The notes below the pieces were generated by a model. The model saw only the letters and a list, made by a program, of their open reading frames with translations, did no database searches and was not told the DNA's origin. A stretch of DNA of 64,000 nucleotides from positions 15,151-79,150 of the forward strand of contig CAZCGA010000011.1 of the NCBI GenBank assembly GCA_964498075.1, written 5' to 3'. The position numbers and the translations under genes are program-made. This document shows positions 35,587 through 44,378 of the stretch, piece after piece. Source of the DNA: CAZCGA01 sp964498075 (GTDB lineage Bacteria > Desulfobacterota > Binatia > HRBIN30). Position 1 is the first letter of the stretch. The number at the start of each line of letters is the position of its first letter.

Positions 35587-35615
35587 TTGACTCGGCGGAG
35601 CGCTCTGAGTAGGGT
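35587..35615 (+). promoter_or_regulatory. Candidate sigma-70 promoter of the iron-sulfur protein gene
   Basis: TTGACT (35587-35592), 17-base spacer and TAGGGT (35610-35615) fit a moderate sigma-70 promoter for the gene starting at 35695. The -10 is weak, so confidence is limited. Confidence 0.35.
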
Positions 35616-35694
35616 TCTCAACACCGTAAGAAGACGAACGAACGGGTGGAAGCTTCATGTTGGGGTGACGGTTTCGCGAGTTGAGGGAGATTCT

Positions 35695-36078
35695 ATGGAA
35701 GAGCAGACCGATAGTAGTCCAGCAGCGGCAGTGAGCAGCTCGGGTACGGATACCGTCGTCACACTGACCGAAGCCGCGGCCGAGATGGTGAAGATCTCCA
35801 TGCAGCGCGAGGGACTCACCGGTCACGGCTTGCGGGTTTCCGTCGTAGGCGGCGGGTGCTCTGGCTTTCAATATAACCTCGGCTTTGACGGTGCCGCACG
35901 CCCTGACGATGCCGTGCTCGAGCAGCACGGGGTGCGGCTGCTCATCGACTCAACCAGCGCCCCCTATCTGCAGGGAACGACCATCGACTACGTGAGCAGC
36001 CTGCATGGGGCGGGTTTCAAGTTCAGCAACCCGAACGCCTCCCGGACCTGTGGCTGCGGCTCGTCGTTCTCCGCCTGA
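35695..36078 (+). CDS. Iron-sulfur cluster insertion protein (ErpA/IscA family)
   Basis: A 127-residue A-type carrier that accepts and delivers iron-sulfur clusters. The three ligand cysteines are in GGGCSGFQYNL and TCGCGSSF, with the family-typical spacing. About 18 N-terminal residues are Ser/Thr-rich and poorly conserved. ATG 35695 has GAGGGAG about 10 bases upstream. ErpA, IscA and SufA cannot be separated here. It lies divergently from gspC; the next genes on its strand make siroheme and heme, consistent with joint supply of metal cofactors. Confidence 0.88.
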   Translation: MEEQTDSSPAAAVSSSGTDTVVTLTEAAAEMVKISMQREGLTGHGLRVSVVGGGCSGFQYNLGFDGAARPDDAVLEQHGVRLLIDSTSAPYLQGTTIDYVSSLHGAGFKFSNPNASRTCGCGSSFSA

Positions 36079-36210
36079 GCCGCGACGGAAGCGCCACCGT
36101 CGCTTCCAAGCGGAGGGCATGGCCGCAACGCCCCTCGGTTCCTTCTTATCTGACCTTCGTACCGCACCGTCCGCGTCTGTCGATTTCCGCACTTGGGTGT
36201 CTGTGCTAGC

Positions 36211-36885
36211 ATGTATCCGATGAAGTACTACCCGATCTTTCTGCGGGTAGCGGGTCGACAGTGCCTCGTCGTCGGCGGTGGGAAAGTTGCGGAGCAGAAG
36301 GTGAAATCCTTGGTCCACGCGGGTGCGCGCGTCACCGTGCTTAGCCCCGATCTGACTCCGGCGCTTGCGGCGTTCGCGGCCACGCGGCAGATCAGTCACC
36401 ACGCGCGTGTCTACGTCACCGGGGACCTCCGCGGCTTCTTTCTCGCCTACGCCGCGACTACCGACGAAGAATTGCAGCGCACCCTCGCGGCCGAGGCTGC
36501 GCAAGCCGGCGTGTTGCTCAACGTGGTTGACCAGCCGCAGCTGTGTGACTTCATCATGCCCGCCGTTCTAGAGCGCGGAGACCTGGTGATTGCGACCTCG
36601 ACAAGCGGAGCAAGTCCGACGATGGCCAAACGCATCCGGAGCGAGCTCGCCAGCACGTTTGGTTCGGAGTATGACCTGGCGCTGCAGCTATTGCGCCGCC
36701 TCCGCGAGCAGCTGGCAGCGCAGTCGTGTCCTCCGCCCGACCGCCGCCGCATCCTTACGGCGCTGGTGGACTCACCGCTGCTTGACTACTTGCGTACCCG
36801 TCAGACCGACGCGCTGGATCGTCTGTTAGCCGCCACCGTGGGGGATGGCACTTCACTGGCCACCTTGGGGATGGAGCTGAGCTGA
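36211..36885 (+). CDS. Precorrin-2 dehydrogenase/sirohydrochlorin ferrochelatase
   Basis: A 224-residue Met8p/SirC/CysG-N-type enzyme that oxidises precorrin-2 and may insert iron to make siroheme. The start KYYPIFLRVAGRQCLVVGGG carries the NAD-binding motif GGGKVAEQKV. The central NVVDQPQLCDFIMPAVLERG and GDLVIATSTSGASPTMAKRI segments include the family's Asp region. Two start codons, ATG 36211 and ATG 36220, are equally plausible. First gene of the tetrapyrrole operon: the next start follows the stop codon directly. Confidence 0.88.
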   Translation: MYPMKYYPIFLRVAGRQCLVVGGGKVAEQKVKSLVHAGARVTVLSPDLTPALAAFAATRQISHHARVYVTGDLRGFFLAYAATTDEELQRTLAAEAAQAGVLLNVVDQPQLCDFIMPAVLERGDLVIATSTSGASPTMAKRIRSELASTFGSEYDLALQLLRRLREQLAAQSCPPPDRRRILTALVDSPLLDYLRTRQTDALDRLLAATVGDGTSLATLGMELS

Positions 36886-37704
36886 ATGAGCGGTCTGTTG
36901 TTGGCGATCGCCTTGGCGCTGTATCTGCTCACCACGGCAACGTTCGTCGGGAACGTGATTACGGCGCACGACGCGCTGCGCCGGACGGCTTTAGTGTTGC
37001 TGGCCTTTGCCTTCGTCACGCATGCCGCCGCGCTCTCGACGCGGGCGATGCTGCATGGCTACGAGGCGATCGCCACCTTTCAGGAGGAGCTGTCGTTCAT
37101 CGCCTGCATCATGGTTGGGCTGTACTTGCTGACCGCGTTGCGGACCAACTTGACGGTCGTCGGGGCGCTGGTGACTCCCCTCGCGTTCCTGTTCTCCTTG
37201 TCCGCGTATGCCTTCAACGCACCCACGCCGGATCTGCCGCAGCGGTTGCAGAACATCTGGCTGCCGGCACACGTCGCGCCGGCGTTCCTGGGCTATGCGG
37301 TGTTCGCGATCGCCTTTTGCCTCAGTCTCATCTACCTCTTGCAGGAGAAGCAGCTGAAGGCCAAGCGCCGCGGCGATCTGTTTCGCCGCCTGCCGTCGCT
37401 CGAAACCTTGGACAACCTGAATCATCGCTTCGTCAGCTGGGGATTCGCGCTGTTCACCGTCGGCATCATTACCGGCGCGCTGCTCGCGAAGGAGACCTGG
37501 GGCGAGCTGTGGTCGTGGGAGCCGGTCGAGGTCTGCTCGGGAATCACCTGGGTGCTGTACGCTCTACTGCTACATGCGCGCAGCGTTGGCTGGCGTGGCC
37601 GCAAGGCCGCGACGTTGACCATCGTGGGCTTCGTGGTCGTCGTCGCGTCGTTTCTCAGCGTGAATCTCGTCTTCCCCGGGAAGCACGGCGGCAGTTTCGG
37701 ATAA
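36886..37704 (+). CDS. CcsA/HemX-like cytochrome c assembly membrane protein
   Basis: A 272-residue protein with about eight membrane helices. The heme-handling motif of the CcsA/CcmC family is present as WGELWSWEPVEVCSGITWVL, with a WG-x-W-x-W-x-P-like tryptophan-rich pattern, and conserved histidines lie nearby (HVAPAFLGYAVF). Relatives next to hemA are also called HemX and are thought to tune GluTR level or heme export. It starts right at the end of the previous gene and overlaps hemA by one base (TAATG). Confidence 0.85.
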   Translation: MSGLLLAIALALYLLTTATFVGNVITAHDALRRTALVLLAFAFVTHAAALSTRAMLHGYEAIATFQEELSFIACIMVGLYLLTALRTNLTVVGALVTPLAFLFSLSAYAFNAPTPDLPQRLQNIWLPAHVAPAFLGYAVFAIAFCLSLIYLLQEKQLKAKRRGDLFRRLPSLETLDNLNHRFVSWGFALFTVGIITGALLAKETWGELWSWEPVEVCSGITWVLYALLLHARSVGWRGRKAATLTIVGFVVVVASFLSVNLVFPGKHGGSFG

Positions 37705-39034
37705 TGGACCGCGAGATCCTGATCGTTGGCGTCAACCACCGCAAGGCGCCGGTCGACGTGCGCGAACACGTGACGTTCAGCGACGGACAGTTGGACGCGG
37801 CGCTCCGACAGCTGTTGACCGTCGCCTCCATCGATGAAGGGGTGATCCTGTCCACCTGCAATCGGGTCGAGGTGGTCGCGGCGACCACCGACGGCGACAC
37901 GGCGGTCGAGACGCTCACATCGTTTCTCGCCAACGGCGAACGTATCGGCCGCGAGCAACTGAGCCGACACCTGTCGGTGTACCGCGGGCGTGCGGCGGTC
38001 CGGCACCTGTTCCGGGTCGCAGCCAGCCTCGACTCGATGGTCATCGGCGAGCCGGAAATAACCGGGCAAGCANNNNNNNNNNCTCGATGGTGGTCGGTGA
38101 ACCGCAGATTCTCGGGCAGCTCAAGGATTTCTACGGCCGCGCCGCCAGCGCGGGGAGCGCCGGGGCGGTGCTGCACCGTTGCTTCCACAAATCGTTCAGC
38201 GTCGCCAAACGGGTGCGCACCGAGACCGGGGTAGCAAGCAAGGCGGTATCCGTTAGCGCTGCGGCGGTCGAACTGGCCTGCAAGATCTTCGACCGGTTGG
38301 AGGACAAGACCGCGATGCTCATCGGCGCCGGCACCATGGGCGAGCTGGCCGCGCGACACCTTCTCGCACATGGCATCCACGGCGTCATCGTGACCAACCG
38401 GACCTTCGACCGCGCCGTTGAGTTGGCCCGCGAGTTCCGCGGCACACCGGTGCCTTTCGAGGACTTCCCTCGCTACCTGCGGATGGCGGACGTCGTGATC
38501 GGGTCCACCGCCGCCGAGGATCATGTGCTGACACCGACACAGGTGCACGAAGTGCTGCGCGAACGGAAGTATCGGCCGATGTTTCTGATCGACATGAGCG
38601 TGCCGCGCAACTTCGATCCGACGATCAACGACATCGACAACGTCTACCTGTACGACATCGACGATCTGGGTGGAGTCGCCGAAGGAAATCGCGAGGAACG
38701 TGGGCGGGAGGCCGAGAAGGCCGAGGCCATCGTCGAGCAAGAGGTCGACGCCTTCTGGAAGTGGTTGGCGGCTCTCGATGCCGTGCCGACAATCGTCGCG
38801 TTGCGCGACAAGATCGAGACGATCCGCAAGACCGAGCTGGAGAAGACCTTGGCGAGCCTACGCGACCTTCCCCCGGAAGCACGGCAGGCCCTCGAAGCGA
38901 TGACCACCGCGATCGTGAACAAGATCCTGCACGCTCCGATCACACACTTGAAAGACCAGGACCGGCAACGGGAGGCCCTGTATCTGGCGGCGACGCGCCG
39001 GCTGTTCGACATCGAGGAGCCCGACGAGCAGTGA
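37704..39034 (+). CDS. hemA: Glutamyl-tRNA reductase, interrupted by an assembly gap
   Basis: The first committed enzyme of C5-route heme synthesis, reducing glutamyl-tRNA to glutamate-1-semialdehyde. The catalytic cysteine lies in ILSTCNRVEV, and the NADPH site is TAMLIGAGTMGELAARHL. Ten N at 38073-38082 split it: the left side ends with DSMVIGEPEITGQ and the right side begins again with SMVVGEPQILGQ, the same conserved motif. The nominal length is not divisible by three, so the overlap must be merged before a protein is read. The start overlaps the ccsA-like stop by one base. Confidence 0.88.
38073..38082. other. Scaffold gap of ten N with redundant flanks
   Basis: Ten undetermined bases join two contigs. 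The about 39 bases on each side align to each other with roughly two thirds identity and encode the same hemA motif, so the sides are overlapping versions of the same locus, maybe from two strains. Confidence 0.9.
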
Positions 39035-39963
39035 GCCGCACACTTCGCATCGGCACGCGCGGCAGCAAGCTCGCATTGGCCCAATCACGCTGGGTGCAGG
39101 CACGGCTGCACCAGCTGCGGCCGGACCTTGACCCGCAGCTGGTGATCATCAAGACCTCCGGTGACCGCTTTGCCGACCAACCGCTGGGCGCCATTGGAGG
39201 GAAAGGCCTGTTCGTGAAGGAGATCGAAGAGGCACTGAGCACCGGGAGCATCGATTGCGCCGTCCACTCAATGAAAGATGTACCCGGCGAGCTGGCTCCG
39301 GGATTAGTGATCGCCGCCGTTCCGGCGCGCGAAGACGTCCGTGACGTGCTGATCACGCGCGATGGCCTGACGCTGGATCAGCTTCCCCGGGGTGCGCACC
39401 TGGGAACCAGCAGCCTGCGGCGCATGGCTCTGGTGCGCGCGCGACGGGGTGACCTTGCGGTCCGCAATCTCCGCGGCAACGTGGACACGCGGCTTGACAA
39501 GCTCGAGCGCGGCGAAGTCGACGCGATCGTCGTGGCGGCTGCTGGTCTGCGGCGGCTCAACATCGCACCCGCCGGTGTGACGTTCTTCGATCCGGCGGAT
39601 TTCATCCCCGCCATCGGGCAAGGGGCACTGGCTATTGAAAGCCGCGACGATGCAGACAACGAGACGCTGCGCGCGCTCGATGACCGCGACACCCGGATCG
39701 CGGTCACCGCCGAGCGCGCCTTCCTGCTGCGCGTCGGTGGATCATGCCGCACGCCCCTGGCAGCGCACGCGATCGTGACCGCTGACACCCTGGAGCTTCG
39801 CGCGCTCATCGCCAGTCCCGATGGAACGCGCGTCGTGCGGGGCATCCGCAGCGGCTCCACGGCAGACGCCGCCGCACTCGGCGCCGATCTCGCCGCAGAG
39901 CTTTTGCAGCGCGGCGGTGCGGAGGTCTTGCTTGCTCTGGGTGAGGCGGTCCATGGCAGGTAA
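39031..39963 (+). CDS. hemC: Hydroxymethylbilane synthase
   Basis: A 310-residue porphobilinogen deaminase. The cofactor-bearing cysteine is in GGSCRTPLAAHA. Other signatures are RIGTRGSKLALAQSRWV at the start, GLFVKEIEEALSTGSID, CAVHSMKDVP and LRGNVDTRLDKL. It polymerises four porphobilinogens into hydroxymethylbilane. GTG 39031 overlaps the hemA stop (GTGA), indicating coupling; an ATGG start of the CobA-HemD fusion overlaps its own end by 11 bases. Confidence 0.95.
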   Translation: MSRTLRIGTRGSKLALAQSRWVQARLHQLRPDLDPQLVIIKTSGDRFADQPLGAIGGKGLFVKEIEEALSTGSIDCAVHSMKDVPGELAPGLVIAAVPAREDVRDVLITRDGLTLDQLPRGAHLGTSSLRRMALVRARRGDLAVRNLRGNVDTRLDKLERGEVDAIVVAAAGLRRLNIAPAGVTFFDPADFIPAIGQGALAIESRDDADNETLRALDDRDTRIAVTAERAFLLRVGGSCRTPLAAHAIVTADTLELRALIASPDGTRVVRGIRSGSTADAAALGADLAAELLQRGGAEVLLALGEAVHGR

Positions 39964-41524
39964 GGTGTATCTCGTGGGCGCCGGGCCCGGCGATCCAGGC
40001 CTGCTGACTCTCAAGGGCAAGCGCTGCATCGAGGACGCCGAGGTCATCATCTACGACTATCTCGCGAATCCGCGGCTACTGGATTACGCCCGTCCGGGTG
40101 TGCTCAAGTTCTTGGTGGGAAAGCATGGTGGCGGCGCGCGCGTGGAGCAGGGCGTAATCAACAGACTGATCATCGAGCACGCCCATGAAGGCAAGCAGGT
40201 GGTCCGGCTGAAGGGCGGCGACCCATTCATCTTCGGCCGCGGGGGTGAAGAAGCAGAGGCAGTGCGCGCCGCCGGGCTGGACTTCGAGATCGTTCCGGGC
40301 GTCTCCTCGGCAATCGCGGTGCCCGCGTATGCGGGCATCCCACTGACGCATCGCGAGCTGGCATCGAATGTGATCTTCACGACTGGCTATGAAGATCCCG
40401 GGAAGACCGAGCCGGCAGTACACTGGAACGAGCTGGCCCGCAGCGGCAGCACGTTGGTGCTGCTCATGGCGACGCGACAGCTGCACGCCAGCATGGGCAA
40501 GCTCATGGCGGGCGGGCTCGCTCCCACCACGCCGGTGGCCCTGATCCGTTGGGGCACGCGTGCCGACCAGCAGACCCTCGTCGGTACCGTCGCGACGATT
40601 GTGGCGCTGGCCGAGCAGCATGACGTCAAGCCACCGGCGATCGCGGTCGTCGGCGAGGTGGTGCGACTCCGCGAGAAGTTGAACTGGTTCGAGCGGAAGC
40701 CGCTGTTCGGCCGACGCATCGTCATCACACGCCCGCGCGCCCAGGCAGCCATATTCGCCGATCTCTTGGAGACCTGGGGAGCCGAGGTGATCCCGTTTCC
40801 GACCATCGAGACGGTGCCGCCGGAGTCGCTCGCACCCTTGGATGATGCCATTCAGCGCGCCGGCGATTTCGACTGGGTGGTATTCACCAGTGCCAACGGG
40901 GTGCGCGTCTTCTTCGAGCGCCTGCAGACCGTACAGGCAGACGTGCGGGATTGGCATCGCGCCCGCTTCGCCGCCATCGGCCCGCAGACGGCGAAGGCCC
41001 TGCAGGCCTGTTGCGTGCGCGTCGAGACGATCCCGAAAGAGTTTCGTGCCGAGGGGATCGTTGCGGCGCTCGCACAGGCGGGCATTGCCGGAAAACGCAT
41101 CCTGCTGCCGCGCGCCGCCGGCGCCCGCGCCGTGTTGCCCGAGGAGCTGCACAGGTGCGGCGCAGTCGTGGAAGAGGTGATCACCTACAGAAGCGCCGTA
41201 CCGCGGGAGCCGGTCGAGGCGCTGCGGGCGCTGCTCGTGCGCGGCGACGTGGATCTGGTGACGTTCACGAGCTCGAGCACGGTCCATAACTTCGTGAGCA
41301 TCTGCGACAGATGCGTCGACCAGGTCCTGACGCACGCGGACATCGGGTGCATCGGCCCGATCACCGCCGAGACGGCGCGCGGCTATGGCATGCAGGTGGC
41401 CATCCAACCGCACGCGTACACCATTCCGGCATTCGTGGACGCGATCGTGCGCCACTACGCTGGAAGGCAGGAGGCTGCAGATGGAGTTTCCCGAGTACCG
41501 ACCACGACGGCTGCGGAAGACTGA
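39953..41524 (+). CDS. Fused uroporphyrinogen-III methyltransferase and synthase (CobA-HemD)
   Basis: A 523-residue two-domain protein. Residues about 1-250 are SUMT/CobA: VYLVGAGPGDPGLLTLKG, VVRLKGGDPFIFGRGGEE and the VPGVSSAIAVPAYAGIPLTH segment bind SAM and substrate. Residues about 258-500 are HemD, with RRIVITRPRAQAAIFADLLE and the conserved VTFTSSSTVHNF. It converts hydroxymethylbilane to uroporphyrinogen III and channels part of it to precorrin-2. Such fusions occur in several bacterial groups, including deltaproteobacteria. The 3' end overlaps hemB. Confidence 0.93.
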   Translation: MAGKVYLVGAGPGDPGLLTLKGKRCIEDAEVIIYDYLANPRLLDYARPGVLKFLVGKHGGGARVEQGVINRLIIEHAHEGKQVVRLKGGDPFIFGRGGEEAEAVRAAGLDFEIVPGVSSAIAVPAYAGIPLTHRELASNVIFTTGYEDPGKTEPAVHWNELARSGSTLVLLMATRQLHASMGKLMAGGLAPTTPVALIRWGTRADQQTLVGTVATIVALAEQHDVKPPAIAVVGEVVRLREKLNWFERKPLFGRRIVITRPRAQAAIFADLLETWGAEVIPFPTIETVPPESLAPLDDAIQRAGDFDWVVFTSANGVRVFFERLQTVQADVRDWHRARFAAIGPQTAKALQACCVRVETIPKEFRAEGIVAALAQAGIAGKRILLPRAAGARAVLPEELHRCGAVVEEVITYRSAVPREPVEALRALLVRGDVDLVTFTSSSTVHNFVSICDRCVDQVLTHADIGCIGPITAETARGYGMQVAIQPHAYTIPAFVDAIVRHYAGRQEAADGVSRVPTTTAAED

Positions 41525-42461
41525 AAACTTCCGCCGGCTGGTCCGCGAGACGCGGCTCAGCCTCGACAATCTCATCATGCCGCTGTTTGTCGTTCCGGGC
41601 GCGCGGGTGACGCGGCCAATCCCCAGCATGCCCGGCATCGCCCAACTGTCCGTCGATCGCGCCGTTGAGGAATGCAAAGCCATCGGCGACCTGGGTATTC
41701 CGGCGGTCATCCTCTTCGGCATTCCGGAGAAGAAGGACAGCGTCGGTTCCGGAGCGTATGCGGACCACGGCGTCATTCAACAGGCACTGCGTGCCATCAA
41801 GGCCGCGGTCCCGGATTTGGTGCTCATCACCGACGTGTGTTTGTGCGAGTACACCGATCACGGCCACTGCGGCGTGGTGGTCGATGGTGACGTGGATAAC
41901 GACTCGACCCTCGATCTGCTCGCCAAGGAAGCGCTGTCGCATGCCAAGGCAGGCGCGGACATGCTGGCGCCGTCCGACATGATGGACGGACGGATTGGGG
42001 CGATCCGCGAGACGCTCGATGAAGAGGGGTTCGATCAACTTCCGATCATGGCCTACGCCGCCAAGTTTGCGTCCGGGTTCTATGGCCCGTTCCGCGACGC
42101 GGCGGAATCCGCACCGCAGTTTGGCGATCGCCGCTCGTACCAGATGGACCCGCCCAACGCGGACGAGGCGCTACGGGAAGTACAGCTCGACGTCAACGAG
42201 GGCGCCGACATCGTGATGGTGAAGCCGGCGCTCGCCTACCTGGACCTCATCTGGCGCGTCAAGGAAGCGTTCGGATATCCGGTCGCCGCATACAGCGTCA
42301 GTGGCGAGTACGCGATGATCAAGGCCGCCGGACAACAGGGCTGGCTGGACGAGCCCCGCGTGATGATGGAGACGCTGCTGGCCATCCGGCGTGCCGGCGC
42401 CGACATGATCCTCACGTATTTCGCCAAGGATGCCGCGCAGCTCCTGCTCAAGGGCAGCTGA
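41481..42461 (+). CDS. hemB: Delta-aminolevulinic acid dehydratase (porphobilinogen synthase)
   Basis: A 326-residue enzyme condensing two ALA molecules to porphobilinogen. The zinc-binding cysteines are DVCLCEYTDHGHCG, so it is the zinc-dependent type. The two Schiff-base lysines are in AYAAKFASGFYGPFRDA and MVKPALAYLD. ATG 41481 has an AGGAGG site 8 bases upstream; its first 44 bases overlap the end of the CobA-HemD gene, so the pair is translationally coupled. hemL and the later heme genes are not in the window. Confidence 0.95.
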   Translation: MEFPEYRPRRLRKTENFRRLVRETRLSLDNLIMPLFVVPGARVTRPIPSMPGIAQLSVDRAVEECKAIGDLGIPAVILFGIPEKKDSVGSGAYADHGVIQQALRAIKAAVPDLVLITDVCLCEYTDHGHCGVVVDGDVDNDSTLDLLAKEALSHAKAGADMLAPSDMMDGRIGAIRETLDEEGFDQLPIMAYAAKFASGFYGPFRDAAESAPQFGDRRSYQMDPPNADEALREVQLDVNEGADIVMVKPALAYLDLIWRVKEAFGYPVAAYSVSGEYAMIKAAGQQGWLDEPRVMMETLLAIRRAGADMILTYFAKDAAQLLLKGS

Positions 42462-42527
42462 GGCGGTGCGCGGTCGCCGCGGCATGAGGAGGGGTGCTCG
42501 ACCGTGGCAGCTTTGATGCCGGTTTGC

Positions 42528-42533
42528 TATAGA
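42528..42533 (+). promoter_or_regulatory. Extended -10 promoter of infA
   Basis: TATAGA preceded by TGC forms an extended -10 element (TGN-TATAAT type) about 54 bases before the infA start. There is no good -35 at 17 bases, which the extended -10 can compensate for. Confidence 0.45.
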
Positions 42534-42587
42534 GCACCACAACAGCTTTGCCTTCCGGTTCGATGTGCAGCGCGAGGAGAACACTGC

Positions 42588-42806
42588 GTGAGTCGTGAGG
42601 ACTTGATTCAGATTGAAGGGACGGTGAAGGAGGTAATGGCCGGCGGCCAGTTTCGCGTCGAGTCGGACAAAGGGCAGCAGTTCCTGGCCAAGATCAGTGG
42701 CCGGATGCGTCGTTTTCACATCAAAGTCATTCCGGGGGATCGCGTGACCGTCGCGGTATCGCCGTACGATCCTACGCACGGCTTGATCGTTTACCGGAGC
42801 ACCTGA
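42588..42806 (+). CDS. infA: Translation initiation factor IF-1
   Basis: A 72-residue S1-domain protein that binds the ribosomal A site during initiation. The IF-1 pattern is VEGT-type IEGTVKEVMAGGQFRVES, then ISGRMRRFHIKVIPGDRVTV and SPYDPTHGLIVYR, as in all bacterial IF-1 proteins. GTG 42588 with GAGGAGA 9 bases upstream is the start; the longer open frame to 42504 is not conserved. It stands alone, as is common for infA in many deltaproteobacteria. Confidence 0.95.
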   Translation: MSREDLIQIEGTVKEVMAGGQFRVESDKGQQFLAKISGRMRRFHIKVIPGDRVTVAVSPYDPTHGLIVYRST

Positions 42807-42824
42807 AGCTGCGGAGCCGGCGGC

Positions 42825-43274
42825 TCATCCTGCATTCGCAGCGAGCACCAACTCGAGTCGACGATCCATCATCTCCATCGCGCGCGTGCGCGCGATGGCA
42901 CTCAGTTGGGTGTGCACACACGCCACGAGCTTTTCGGGCCGCACCGGGCGCGGGAGGAAGTCGACTGCGCCTTCTTGCATGGCGCGTTGTCGCGTCGTCA
43001 GGCGATCGTCGCAGGTAAAGATGACCACGGCGATGTCACGGGTATCGGAGTCCTGCCGCAGTGCCTCGAGTGTTGACCAGCCATCCATGTGCGGCATGTG
43101 CAGGTCGAGGAGGATCAGATCGACCACTTCGCGCTTGACGGTCGCCAGACAGTCCCAACCACGGGAAGCCGTGAGACAGCGAACGCCCGCCGTTTCGAGA
43201 AGACGGGCCGTAATGCGCAGGTTATCCTCCGTGGCAGCGACGACGAGCACCGTCGCAGTTTGATCGTGGTCCAT
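42825..43274 (-). CDS. Orphan receiver-domain (CheY-like) response regulator
   Basis: About 149 residues: one receiver domain (residues 8-125) and a short helical tail. The phosphorylation site is in DLILLDLHMPHMDGW and the switch Thr and Lys are in VVIFTCDD and DFLPRPVRPEKL, where Lys appears changed to Arg (PRPVRP), which could impair phosphotransfer. No output domain exists. Two large kinases in the window (14.4 and 45.2 kb) lack receivers and adjacent partners. The start could also be GTG 43280. Confidence 0.78.
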   Translation of the reverse strand: MDHDQTATVLVVAATEDNLRITARLLETAGVRCLTASRGWDCLATVKREVVDLILLDLHMPHMDGWSTLEALRQDSDTRDIAVVIFTCDDRLTTRQRAMQEGAVDFLPRPVRPEKLVACVHTQLSAIARTRAMEMMDRRLELVLAANAG

Positions 43275-43399
43275 CGACACGCTTTCCCATCCTTCCTGAG
43301 GGCCAGCGCCCTCACAACACACTCGGAGTGATCTCAAGGCAAGGAGCGTTCCACGTGCCCGCCACCGATGACAGGACATCAATCAAAATGGCCTCCGAT

Positions 43400-43418
43400 G
43401 GTATCGGCTCGCGATACC
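43400..43418 (-). repeat. Small inverted repeat between DUF3106 and receiver genes
   Basis: GGTATCG (43400-43406) and CGATACC (43412-43418) with a 5-base loop form a perfect hairpin. It lies in the 235-base space after the DUF3106 gene and before the receiver gene on the minus strand. No T-run follows closely, so it may be an operator or a processing site and not a terminator. The rest of that space holds no recognised gene. Confidence 0.35.
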
Positions 43419-43509
43419 GTCAGCTTGTTGTCAAGTTCCTACGAATTGACAGCGTTGCGCCTGGTGCACTCTTCGCAGATCGCAAATCAACTGCCGATGC
43501 GCCGTGGCG

Positions 43510-43857
43510 TCACTTCGGCGGCTCCCCCTGCTGTCGCCACTTCTCGTACTTCTTCTGAAACCGCTCGCGCTCTTTAGGTGGGAGCTGCTGGAAGCGCTCA
43601 TAGTTCTGTCGGACCCGATCACGCTCTTCTTGCGGCATGCCGCGCCAGCGCTCATAGCGTCGTTCGATGTCGCGCTGCCGCTCTTGGGGCAGTTGCTCGT
43701 GGCTCCAGTAGTTCTGCAGCGCGTCGTAGCGCTGCTTCGGACCGAGATCGCGCCAGTCATCCGCGGGGAGCGGCGCGGCACACGCGGCACCGGTGCTCGC
43801 CCACAGGACGCAGAGCAACGTCAGTGTAGGTGTGATGGCGCGCCCGGCTCGGTTCAT
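43510..43857 (-). CDS. Periplasmic DUF3106 protein of the sigma operon
   Basis: A 115-residue exported protein. A signal peptide (ITPTLTLLCVLWASTGAACA) precedes a highly charged helical region with repeated W/Y-rich motifs: RYDALQNYWSHEQLPQERQR, ERRYERWRGMPQEERDRVRQ and RFQQLPPKERERFQ. This repeat matches DUF3106, a family of unknown function. The gene begins three bases after the anti-sigma stop, so it belongs to the ECF operon. It may be a periplasmic sensor for the anti-sigma factor, by analogy with CpxP- and CnrX-type proteins; this is inference. Confidence 0.75.
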   Translation of the reverse strand: MNRAGRAITPTLTLLCVLWASTGAACAAPLPADDWRDLGPKQRYDALQNYWSHEQLPQERQRDIERRYERWRGMPQEERDRVRQNYERFQQLPPKERERFQKKYEKWRQQGEPPK

Positions 43858-43860
43858 CGG

Positions 43861-44376
43861 TTACCCCCGCTGCGACGCCTGGTCGTCGTCCAAGGGGACG
43901 GACTGCACGGTATCGAAGTTCTCCAAGGCATCCAGGTGCTGGATCAGCGGATAGTCCGTGAACAGTTCCGGCTCGCGGGTCACGGCGACTGGAGGCGGCT
44001 CGACCCCCAAGGGGATGAGAACCGCCTTCGGCCCGCCGGCGATCAACACCAGCAGGATCGTCGCGGCCGCCAGCGCACCACCCGCCACGGCAAGCGGGCG
44101 AATCAGCCACGTCCACCCCGGCTGGCTCTCTGCGGGCTCGGCCACTAGCGCGCACTGCAACCGTGCGCGTAACGGCGCTGCACTGAAGTCGTCCAACGCC
44201 ACGACGCGTGGAAGTGCGCACCGCTGCCACTCGATGCTGCGCCGCAGCCCCGCAGCCTCGCCCGCACACGCTGGGCAGGCCGCAACGTGCTGGCGAATCC
44301 GATCGTTCCATCCTGCGGAGAGCTCGCCGTCGATCCATGCAGTGAGGTTCGCTTGCACCGCCTGACAGGTTGCCAT
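43861..44376 (-). CDS. Zinc-finger anti-sigma factor
   Basis: About 171 residues. The N-terminal anti-sigma domain has the ZAS motif H-x3-C-x2-C (HVAACPAC), with an upstream histidine-poor helix. One membrane helix (LAVAGGALAAATILLVLIAG) is followed by a periplasmic part with polar and acidic residues (EPELFTDYPLIQHLDALENF). It should hold the ECF sigma inactive at the membrane. It starts two bases after the sigma stop, so the order sigma, anti-sigma, DUF3106 is one operon. The start ATG 44376 is preferred to the longer frame. Confidence 0.85.
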   Translation of the reverse strand: MATCQAVQANLTAWIDGELSAGWNDRIRQHVAACPACAGEAAGLRRSIEWQRCALPRVVALDDFSAAPLRARLQCALVAEPAESQPGWTWLIRPLAVAGGALAAATILLVLIAGGPKAVLIPLGVEPPPVAVTREPELFTDYPLIQHLDALENFDTVQSVPLDDDQASQRG

Positions 44377-44378
44377 GT

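Noticed and set aside
40076..41776. Minus-strand ORF of 566 residues
   Set aside because: It runs opposite the CobA-HemD gene and hemB; its composition is that of a GC-rich shadow.
42501..42520. Sigma-54-like TGGCAG near infA
   Set aside because: The -12 part (ATGC) is a poor match, and the extended -10 promoter explains infA better.
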